Shown here: positions 1 to 6,127 of the stretch, one piece after another | Layout: every line of letters starts with the position of its first letter | How positions within the stretch are numbered: the stretch's first letter is position 1 | Assembly (NCBI GenBank): GCA_021792045.1 | Contig: JAJYVJ010000022.1 | Location: 1-18,174 of the forward strand | Direction: 5' to 3' | DNA length: 18,174 nt | Source: Thermoplasmata archaeon | GTDB taxonomy: Archaea > Thermoplasmatota > Thermoplasmata > Thermoplasmatales > Thermoplasmataceae | Translations under genes and position numbers: made by a program | The notes under the pieces: generated by a model | The model's input: the letters and a program-made list of their open reading frames with translations, nothing else | Database searches by the model: none | Told to the model about the DNA's origin: nothing

Positions 1-4
1 GAGA

Positions 5-535
5 ATGATCAGGGACATGAAGGATAGGGGAATGAGAAACAGGGAGATCGCAAGGGATCTTGGCATATCAAGGAACACAGTCAGTAAACTGCTGAGAACA
101 ACCAGACTGACGGATCACAGGAAAAGGAAGAGGGGTTCAAAGCTTGATCCATACAGGGAGAAGATCAGGGCACTCATAGATGAGCACAACCTTTCAGCTG
201 TCAGGATACTGGAGGAGATCAGGGGGCAGGAGAAAAGGTCAGTTGCCCCTGACATTACTTATTATGAATCAGATTACAAAGTAGCTGTAGAAGTCAAGAT
301 TGTAGTTGTAAAAGAGAGTGAAGGAGCACCGCGACTCTTTAAGCATGATTTGGACAGGATCGATAGTGATTACAAGAAAATGTTGGACAAACAAAGCTAT
401 GAGCAATTCGACAGGAAATATTTGGTTGTGGTTTTCCTTGGTATATATGATAAGGGATTTACACAAGAAGAGTTTAAAGAAACAATTTCTAAAAGGTATC
501 CAGGCACCAATGATATTTCAGTAATTGTGTTCTAA
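5..535 (+). pseudogene. Chimeric ORF: IstA N-terminal fragment fused to a PD-(D/E)XK nuclease tail
   Basis: This 176-residue ORF has two unrelated halves. Residues 1 to about 75 look like the N-terminus of an IS21-family IstA transposase: a helix-turn-helix at about 8-31 with the motif REIARDLGISRNTVSKLL, then a basic stretch and the EEIRGQ segment typical of IstA. The rest of IstA (DDE catalytic domain) and IstB are absent. From about residue 79 (near base 240) the sequence becomes more A+T-rich and matches the core layout of PD-(D/E)XK nucleases: PD at 82-83 and EVK at 96-98, followed by a charged helix and a hydrophobic strand (KYLVVVFLGIYD). The first half of that nuclease is missing. The likely history is insertion and decay of an IS21 element inside a nuclease gene, leaving an accidental in-frame fusion. 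Upstream sequence lies outside the window, so it is unknown whether the fusion is transcribed. Confidence 0.6.
31..127 (+). repeat. Left copy of a ~97-bp direct repeat (istA 5' coding region)
   Basis: Bases 31-127 match 18078-18174 with a constant offset of 18047. I see one mismatch, at base 37 (A here, C in the other copy). Similarity stops abruptly upstream of base 31; the preceding 30 bases match no better than chance. The right copy is cut by the window end, so the true length may be greater. Both copies encode the helix-turn-helix of an IstA-type transposase in the same orientation. Confidence 0.9.
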
Positions 536-615
536 TGATAAGAGTGGTTGAGGTGTCTGAAAGAAATGCCTTAAAATTATTGCAATCTTTCCTCATGATG
601 ATTGGAGAAAAATAA
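535..615 (+). CDS. Possible 26-aa small ORF overlapping the chimeric ORF
   Basis: The ATG at 535-537 overlaps the upstream TAA by one base (TAATG), the arrangement seen for coupled genes elsewhere in this window. It reads MIRVVEVSERNALKLLQSFL and six more residues before TAA at 613-615. There is no recognisable domain. It may be a coupled micro-protein, or the frameshifted end of the decayed nuclease gene upstream. Its short length means chance cannot be excluded. Confidence 0.2.
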   Translation: MIRVVEVSERNALKLLQSFLMMIGEK

Positions 616-634
616 AACAAAAAGGGGGATCGCC

Positions 635-718
635 ATGAATCATAAGTCAATCCTGTCCAGGATTATGGGTCCAATCCACATTCTAGGTTTTTTGGTTCCC
701 TCAAAAATTGATACATGA
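635..718 (+). CDS. Possible 27-aa small ORF with a strong ribosome binding site
   Basis: A G-rich Shine-Dalgarno-like run (GGGGG, 624-628) stands six bases before ATG 635. The ORF encodes MNHKSILSRIMGPIHILGFL plus seven residues and stops at TGA 716-718. It spans the inverted repeat at 649-664, and its end abuts the TATA box of the next gene. No family is recognised. It may be a leader peptide or chance. Confidence 0.2.
   Translation: MNHKSILSRIMGPIHILGFLVPSKIDT
649..664. repeat. Short inverted repeat upstream of the PUA-like/nuclease operon
   Basis: AATCCTG and CAGGATT (7-bp arms) are separated by TC. This could be a small hairpin or an operator for the operon that starts at 749. There is no T-run directly after it, so a terminator is less likely. 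Confidence 0.3.
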
Positions 719-726
719 TTTTTATA
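719..726 (+). promoter_or_regulatory. Candidate archaeal TATA box for the gene at 749
   Basis: TTTTTATA is centred about 26 bases before ATG 749, and no Shine-Dalgarno motif precedes that ATG. This is the spacing expected for a leaderless archaeal transcript beginning at or next to the start codon. Confidence 0.5.
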
Positions 727-748
727 GCTACGAAACTTATATTGGCTA

Positions 749-1279
749 ATGAAAACTATTAGAATTTTTCATCTGATAGATTTGGAAATGGATGTTTTTG
801 ATGGGCCCGAGAATTTTTTCTGCAAGCATGTCCCAAATGAATTTCAGAGAATTGTAAACATAAGGTTGAACACTGAAGGTATGTCTGATACTCAGAAAAG
901 TGCTCTGAGATCGGGAAATCTTCCCCAGCCGTGGTTTCCTAAGATGATTGACGCAGGTTCAAAAATATATTTTCACTACTATGGGGATCTCGTGGCGTAC
1001 GGGGAAGTTGAGGAAACCATGATAAACTACCCAAATGGAAACCCAAGAAATCCCAGGCTTTCAGACAAGGAGGGGTATGAACTGTATCCATTTTCTTTTA
1101 AGTTTAAAAGGGGCACGTTTAAATGCTGGAATCATGAGGATATGCCTTGGGATAGTTGGATCTGGGTAATAAACGAAGGTGGTCGTCACCCATTGCGAAG
1201 ATCTTACACCAAATTGAACGATGATGAGGATTCCAAAATAATGAAGCTGATTCCTGAAAAGAAGGTTTGTCAATGGTAA
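749..1279 (+). CDS. Hypothetical protein, possible PUA/EVE-like fold, first gene of a two-gene operon
   Basis: 176 residues of unknown function. The middle section, residues about 70-90 (AGSKIYFHYYGDLVAYGEVE), has the small-residue and aromatic pattern of PUA-like folds (EVE, ASCH, YTH), in which a strand ending 'G-D-x-hydrophobic-aromatic' is followed by 'G-x-G-x-V'. A later YPFSFKFKRG strand also fits. Such domains bind modified bases in DNA or RNA. That assignment comes from pattern only and is uncertain. Tryptophans are frequent (about six) and could line an aromatic pocket. No signal peptide or membrane segment is seen. The ATG at 749 fits a leaderless start from the TATA box at 719-726. 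The 3' end overlaps the start of the nuclease gene, so the two products are probably made together. Confidence 0.7.
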   Translation: MKTIRIFHLIDLEMDVFDGPENFFCKHVPNEFQRIVNIRLNTEGMSDTQKSALRSGNLPQPWFPKMIDAGSKIYFHYYGDLVAYGEVEETMINYPNGNPRNPRLSDKEGYELYPFSFKFKRGTFKCWNHEDMPWDSWIWVINEGGRHPLRRSYTKLNDDEDSKIMKLIPEKKVCQW

Positions 1280-1695
1280 CGGACAATTGGTCTTACGAAG
1301 ATGAATGGTTTGAAGAAACAAACATTTTGAAAGTGGTTAAAAAATATCTAGAGAGTAAAAGGTGGAATGTTATCAAATTTAACGAAATAAAAACTGATAA
1401 GGGCCATGACCTGGAAGCAATGAATGGTAACGATCACCTTATTCTTGAGCGTAAAGGATTTCCATCAGATTACTATGTTAGTGGTCCAAGGAAGGGTGAG
1501 CAAAAGCCTACCAATAGCAAACTTCAAGCGCATCACTGGTTCACAGATGTTCTGTATTCAGTACTTAAAGCAAAATCTAAGGATCCTAACGTAAGAATAG
1601 GAATAGCCCTTCCTTCAGTTAACGGCGTATATGAAAAGTTTATACAAGAAATACAGCTTGTTAAGAAAAACTTCAACATAATCTACTTCTTGTAG
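1273..1695 (+). CDS. Small PD-(D/E)XK nuclease-like protein
   Basis: 140 residues with a compact PD-(D/E)XK layout: an N-terminal helix (ILKVVKKYLESKRWNV, about 18-33), then GHD with the likely metal-binding Asp46, a beta-hairpin, and LILERKG carrying Glu59 and Lys61. A conserved-looking helix follows (KLQAHHWFTDVLYSVLKAK, 83-101), then a strand (RIGIALPS) and a C-terminal helix-strand. This is the order expected for a restriction-like or RecB-like nuclease fold. A TTG six bases upstream (1267) is in frame, but ATG 1273 is preferred because GAAGG at 1261-1265 is spaced seven bases from it and only one from the TTG. The ATG overlaps the stop of the upstream gene by seven bases, so translation is probably coupled. 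It may form a modification-dependent restriction pair with the upstream protein. No helicase or GTPase partner such as McrB is present. Confidence 0.75.
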   Translation: MVTDNWSYEDEWFEETNILKVVKKYLESKRWNVIKFNEIKTDKGHDLEAMNGNDHLILERKGFPSDYYVSGPRKGEQKPTNSKLQAHHWFTDVLYSVLKAKSKDPNVRIGIALPSVNGVYEKFIQEIQLVKKNFNIIYFL

Positions 1696-1722
1696 GTTCA
1701 GATAAATTAGTTTCAGAGAGTG

Positions 1723-1733
1723 CATTTTTCTAA
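1723..1733 (+). terminator. Weak T-tract after the nuclease gene
   Basis: A run of five T residues (1726-1730) follows the nuclease stop codon in the short gap between convergent genes. Archaeal termination often uses T-tracts without a hairpin. A C-rich stretch (CCCACCCCTACCC) follows it. The call is weak. Confidence 0.25.
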
Positions 1734-1795
1734 CTCACCCACCCCTACCCAAGCAACTTTGCCTGCTCCAGTACGGTGATGGTGTCTAATGTTTA

Positions 1796-4753
1796 TCATT
1801 CCTTATCTTCTTCCTTCAAGCTCTTATAGACCATGGTAAATATGTTGTCCACAAGGTCTTTCTTCAGGCTTTTGTTGTCGTTTATCTTTCTGTAGAACGC
1901 AAAATGATCAGAAATGAATGAAAGCAGAACCTCATCAAACATGTGCCTGAATGAAAGTTTGAAATTCTCCTCGCTGTTTATCCTTGCACTTGTCTTAAGA
2001 TCCGTATTATTCTCAAGGCTGTTCTTCAGTCTCAACAGTATAACCTTGTCAGTCTCATTGAATTCTGTTCCATAGCGATCATTCATCTCCTCTATGATTC
2101 TTGAAAGCGGTTCCTCCTCCTCTTTTGGCGTCTTGTATTCGAGGCTCTCCTTAGGCTCAAGAGATTTATCGGATTCTCTGAGCCTTATTTCGCCCTGAGT
2201 TATGAGTTCTATACGGTACGAGTCAAGATCAACTTGCCTCAGTATCTCAACAGGCAGTGATTCTCTCCTGACTGGAAGTTTCCTCAGCAGAACCTTCCCG
2301 AAGGCATACAGTTTCTCCAGTTCCATATCCTGGAAACTTATTATCTGTGAAAGGAATGAATATGTCCTGTTGTAGTCCCTGAGAAGTTTCCTGAATTTCT
2401 CCTGTTCTGAAACGTCAAGATCATTGAATCTGGTGACAACCTCATCTATTACAGGAAAGAGCTTTTCCTGCCTGTTCCTTCTGTCATAGAATATCTTTGC
2501 AAACTTCTCTATATCCTCATCTGAAAAGATGTGAAAGTCAGAAAGCTGCCTCTGGAAATCGTAGAGTATGTTCGGATCAGTCCCGTGCTTTAGTGTGGTG
2601 TGACCGTAATACGGTTCGAAGGCATGTTCTATGGTATCCGGATCATTGGCAAAGTCCAGCACCACCGGTTCTTCTTTTCCCTCATAAATCCGATCAAGCC
2701 TGCTGAGTGTCTGTACAGCGGCAACCCCTGCCAGCTTCTTGTCCAGGTACATGGCATACAGCAGCGGCTCATCAAAACCTGTCTGGAACTTGTTTGCAAC
2801 GATGAGTATCCTGTAATCGGGCTTCCTGAATGTTGCGGCTGTCATGGATTCACTCATGCCGTTCATTCCGCCCTCAGTATATTCCTGTTCATCCGATGGA
2901 TCTCGGACAGTGCCGGAAAATGCAACAAGTGTTTTGAACCTGTAGCCATGTTTTCTGATATAAGAATCAACTGCGATTTTGAACTTTACGGCATGCAGGC
3001 GTGATCTGGTGACGATCATGGCCTTGGCCTGCCCCTTCCCTTCTCGGTTGGGTATCTTGTTCTTTATGCTGGAATTGAAGTTCTCCACAATGATTTCTAC
3101 CTTCTTCTCTACGGCATGATCATTGAGGTCAACAAATGCCTTCAGGAGAGCCTTGGCCTTTGCGCTCTCATATCTTGGATCATCCTCTACCTTCTTGAGC
3201 AGGGAAAAATATGTCTTGTATGTCATGTAGTTCTTCAGAACATCAAGGATAAATCCCTCCTCTATGGCCTGCCTCATGGTGTACAGATGGAAGGGTTCAT
3301 AGTGTCCATCCGATAACTTCTGCCCGAACAGCTCCAGGGTCTTGGCCTTTGGCGTTGCCGTAAATGCATAGTAACTGACGTTTTTCTGCCTTCCTCTCGC
3401 TTCCAGATCCTGTACTATGACGTCCTCATAGGTCTCCTCCTCAGTGTCAGATTCCTCCGCATCCTCAAGACCGTTGGCGGTGAGCACAAGTTTCATGTTC
3501 TTGCTGTTCTCGCCTGTTGTAGATGAATGGGCCTCATCAATAATGACTGCAAAGTTCTTTCCAGGCAGTTCTCTGATCTGATCAACAATCCTTGGGAATT
3601 TCTGCAATGTGGTCACTATGATCTTTCTGCCCTTTTCCAGCGCTTCCTTAAGCTGTGCTGAACTCCTGTCAATACCTGTCAGAGTTCCGGAAACACGCTC
3701 AAACTGCTGGAATGTCTTCTGAAGCTGCCTGTCCAGAACCTTTCTGTCCGTTATTACAATAACAGAATCGTATACATTTCTGTTTTCTTCATCATGAAGG
3801 CTGGCAAGTCGATAGCCGAGCCATGATATTGTATTGCTCTTTCCGCTTCCCGCACTGTGCTGCACCAGATAGTTATTGCCTGTACCGGCACGGGAAGCGT
3901 TGACTAGTTTTCTGACTGCATCCAGCTGATGATACCTTGGGAATATTATCTTCTTCTCCCCTGTTGGTTTCCCATTCTCATCATCCACATCCTGATAGTT
4001 GATAAAATTTGTAATGATATCTGACAAGGATTCCTTGGAGAGTATCTCCTTCCATAGATAGTCTGTCCTGAAGCCATCGGAAGGAGGATTCCCTGAACCT
4101 CCTTCATATCCTTTATTGAACGGAAAGAATCTCGTTCTTGATGCTTCAAGTTTTGTTGTCATGTAAACCAGTTCCTCATCCAGTGCAAAGTGAACAAGGC
4201 ATCTGCCAAACTTTAAAATAGGTTCATGAACATCGCGCCCCTTGTACTGGTCAATAGCATCCTTCACGGCGTATCCCGAACCACTCAACCGATCCTTCAG
4301 TTCCATTGTTATCACTGGCAATCCATTTATGAAGATTGAAAGATCAATGGATTTGTTGTTTTTTTCACTGAAATATAGCTGGCGGATCACAGAGAATATA
4401 TTTGCCTGATGCAGTTTCATGAGATTTTCATTCAACCCCGATTCAGGCTTGGGGTAGAATAGATCAAATGATACACCGTAATCCTTTACGCCTTTCCTCA
4501 GAACATCGAGAGTTCCGCGTTTTTCGATCTCCTCATGTACCCTTTTAAGGAACATTTCGGACACGCGTTCATTGTGCTGTTCCTTGAGCTTATCCCATTT
4601 TTCAGGCTGCGTTGAAAGAATGAAACCAATCAGCTTTTCCTTATCCATGCATAATGCTTTGTCGTAATTTACAGAGGCACGTCTAACATATAATTGATCT
4701 TTAACAAGGTAACCTTCAATATGCGATTCCATGCTCTTCTCGGAAAGGTCCAT
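1796..4753 (-). CDS. hsdR: Type I restriction enzyme, R (restriction/translocase) subunit
   Basis: 985 residues, full family length. The subunit translocates DNA with ATP and cuts unmethylated DNA at a distance when bound to HsdM and HsdS. The N-terminal nuclease domain shows Asp137 and the ELK motif at 151-153. The SF2 motor follows: Walker A in QHSAGSGKS (298-306), DEAH at 406-409, and TATP at 465-468. The later helicase segment contains KFQTGFDEPLLYAMYLDKKL, typical of HsdR motifs V and VI. The C-terminal helical region, thought to contact the methyltransferase core, is present, and the ORF is intact. The gene lies 48 bases after hsdS on the same strand. The gap carries a possible TATA element, so it could be transcribed both with hsdMS and alone. 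Separate expression would allow methylation before restriction. The high similarity of the motifs to the HsdR family makes this call firm. Confidence 0.97.
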   Translation of the reverse strand: MDLSEKSMESHIEGYLVKDQLYVRRASVNYDKALCMDKEKLIGFILSTQPEKWDKLKEQHNERVSEMFLKRVHEEIEKRGTLDVLRKGVKDYGVSFDLFYPKPESGLNENLMKLHQANIFSVIRQLYFSEKNNKSIDLSIFINGLPVITMELKDRLSGSGYAVKDAIDQYKGRDVHEPILKFGRCLVHFALDEELVYMTTKLEASRTRFFPFNKGYEGGSGNPPSDGFRTDYLWKEILSKESLSDIITNFINYQDVDDENGKPTGEKKIIFPRYHQLDAVRKLVNASRAGTGNNYLVQHSAGSGKSNTISWLGYRLASLHDEENRNVYDSVIVITDRKVLDRQLQKTFQQFERVSGTLTGIDRSSAQLKEALEKGRKIIVTTLQKFPRIVDQIRELPGKNFAVIIDEAHSSTTGENSKNMKLVLTANGLEDAEESDTEEETYEDVIVQDLEARGRQKNVSYYAFTATPKAKTLELFGQKLSDGHYEPFHLYTMRQAIEEGFILDVLKNYMTYKTYFSLLKKVEDDPRYESAKAKALLKAFVDLNDHAVEKKVEIIVENFNSSIKNKIPNREGKGQAKAMIVTRSRLHAVKFKIAVDSYIRKHGYRFKTLVAFSGTVRDPSDEQEYTEGGMNGMSESMTAATFRKPDYRILIVANKFQTGFDEPLLYAMYLDKKLAGVAAVQTLSRLDRIYEGKEEPVVLDFANDPDTIEHAFEPYYGHTTLKHGTDPNILYDFQRQLSDFHIFSDEDIEKFAKIFYDRRNRQEKLFPVIDEVVTRFNDLDVSEQEKFRKLLRDYNRTYSFLSQIISFQDMELEKLYAFGKVLLRKLPVRRESLPVEILRQVDLDSYRIELITQGEIRLRESDKSLEPKESLEYKTPKEEEEPLSRIIEEMNDRYGTEFNETDKVILLRLKNSLENNTDLKTSARINSEENFKLSFRHMFDEVLLSFISDHFAFYRKINDNKSLKKDLVDNIFTMVYKSLKEEDKE

Positions 4754-4780
4754 TTTATGTCAGTAAAATATATGAGTAAG

Positions 4781-4790
4781 TAATATAACC
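4781..4790 (-). promoter_or_regulatory. Candidate internal promoter for hsdR
   Basis: On the minus strand the 48-base hsdS-hsdR gap contains GGTTATATTA, centred about 32 bases before the hsdR ATG. No Shine-Dalgarno motif precedes that ATG. A transcript starting about 25 bases downstream would carry only a few leader bases. The call is based on spacing and composition only. Confidence 0.35.
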
Positions 4791-4801
4791 TTATCTCACT
4801 G

Positions 4802-6127
4802 TCAAGCATCGCTTGAGGTGGTTGGGAGAGTAAACCCTCTGACATCTATTTTTCCCGTAACTGCTTGAGAAATGAGAGATGTTTTGTATTCTTTCAGCAG
4901 TTCGATCATCCTCTCTTGCTTTAATATCAATTGACTTAATTTTCCATTGATTTTATCAATATAATCAGAAATGTAATTTTGCGACTTAGAGTCAGGTATA
5001 GCAATTCTGAAATTCATTAGCTTTTCAGAGCTTATTGCAGGATAACTAACTCCAGTGGATTCAGATACAATACGTTCTATAAAATAATTAGCTGATAACG
5101 CATACTTGGCAAATTTTTGAGATAAGCCTCTTGGACGAAGTACTGCAAAGCCAGTGGATACGACAGTATTTTCCCTTGGTTCTTTTATTGTAGCAATAGC
5201 CCTTAAATAAGTCCTAACGGTTGAAATAATTATATCACCATCTTTAACTATTCTTCTTGCCCTTGAGGGGGCATCTGAAAATTTAATCTCCTGAATGCTT
5301 GTAATACCCTGGTTTTCAGATACATCTGAGATTTCGATATATTGTATCTTAGTTTCGGGATGCGTGCTTTCAGGTAAGGTTTCATCATTGCAAGACATTA
5401 TGAATTTTATTGGAATAGTATCCCAGTGCTCCGGTATCTCCCCAATCCACTCAACACCACTGTCCTTCATTGGCACGTTCGGATCAAGACCTTTGCTAAC
5501 TGCATTGGTTATGATTGCCTGGCGCTTTTCCTTGAGGAGTCTGATCATCTTTTCATGACTTAGGGTTAATTCTTCCACTCTTCGCAGTTGTACATCTAAG
5601 AATTTGCAGATTGAAATTTGGTCTTCCAATGGGGGACGAATCACTTTCACACTTGCAAAAGAATCTGGATACAATCTTAGTCTTGAATCTATTATGCCAG
5701 TTGAATTGTTCCTAAAAATGTCGGCGTACACTTTGGTTCTGAACAAGTAATGAAAGTATTTGGCGTCTTTAGGTTTCAGCGGGCGATAGACATTATAAGA
5801 TGGGCTTACTATTCCATCATAATCAGTTATTCCCAATGCACCTTTCCAAGCTAGCATGATATTCATAACTAAATCATTTTTTTGACATTTCTTATACCCT
5901 TCAAGACTAGCTGCGTTGGTGATAAAATCACCCGGATCGATAACGTCTTTCCTCGGTTTTACGCCATAATATTCGGACACTGATAGCAAGGTCTCATCAC
6001 CGTTCGTTGATCTCTCGTTTATTTCTCTAAATAACCACCTTGCTCTTGTTACATCCCAGTGTTCCGGTATCTCCCCAATCCATTCAATACCGCCATCCTT
6101 GTATTTGGGATACCTTTGATATTTCAT
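4802..6127 (-). CDS. hsdS: Type I restriction enzyme, S (specificity) subunit
   Basis: 441 residues, the usual length. HsdS reads the split target site through two target-recognition domains (TRDs) and scaffolds two HsdM and two HsdR. The two-fold repeat is plain. YKDGGIEWIGEIPEHWD begins the first half (about residue 9), and MKDSGVEWIGEIPEHWD begins the second (about residue 220). The coiled-coil spacers KMIRLLKEKRQAIITNAVSKG (about 193) and RMIELLKEYKTSLISQAVTGK (about 403) end each half. The two TRDs differ, so the target should be an asymmetric bipartite site that cannot be named from sequence. The ATG overlaps the hsdM stop (ATGA, 6124-6127), so translation is coupled. The ORF is intact. 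Confidence 0.96.
   Translation of the reverse strand: MKYQRYPKYKDGGIEWIGEIPEHWDVTRARWLFREINERSTNGDETLLSVSEYYGVKPRKDVIDPGDFITNAASLEGYKKCQKNDLVMNIMLAWKGALGITDYDGIVSPSYNVYRPLKPKDAKYFHYLFRTKVYADIFRNNSTGIIDSRLRLYPDSFASVKVIRPPLEDQISICKFLDVQLRRVEELTLSHEKMIRLLKEKRQAIITNAVSKGLDPNVPMKDSGVEWIGEIPEHWDTIPIKFIMSCNDETLPESTHPETKIQYIEISDVSENQGITSIQEIKFSDAPSRARRIVKDGDIIISTVRTYLRAIATIKEPRENTVVSTGFAVLRPRGLSQKFAKYALSANYFIERIVSESTGVSYPAISSEKLMNFRIAIPDSKSQNYISDYIDKINGKLSQLILKQERMIELLKEYKTSLISQAVTGKIDVRGFTLPTTSSDA
5421..5467 (-). repeat. hsdS internal DNA repeat, copy 2 (start of second half)
   Basis: This stretch pairs with 6054-6100. Over 47 aligned bases I count about six differences. It encodes the conserved EWIGEIPEHWD segment that opens each half of HsdS. 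Such in-gene repeats are known substrates for recombination that swaps or duplicates recognition domains. Confidence 0.85.
6054..6100 (-). repeat. hsdS internal DNA repeat, copy 1 (start of first half)
   Basis: Direct repeat of 5421-5467, about 633 bases away, close to one TRD plus one spacer. The identity exceeds what the protein repeat requires, since several wobble positions are also shared. This suggests a fairly recent duplication or ongoing conversion. Confidence 0.85.

Noticed and set aside
722..730. Nine-base match TATAGCTAC at 722 and at 9363
   Set aside because: Too short and A+T-rich to distinguish from chance, and the two sites have no other shared flanking sequence.
1739..1760. 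Possible G-quadruplex on the minus strand
   Set aside because: Only three runs of three or more G are close together. A fourth run is lacking, so a stable structure is not supported.
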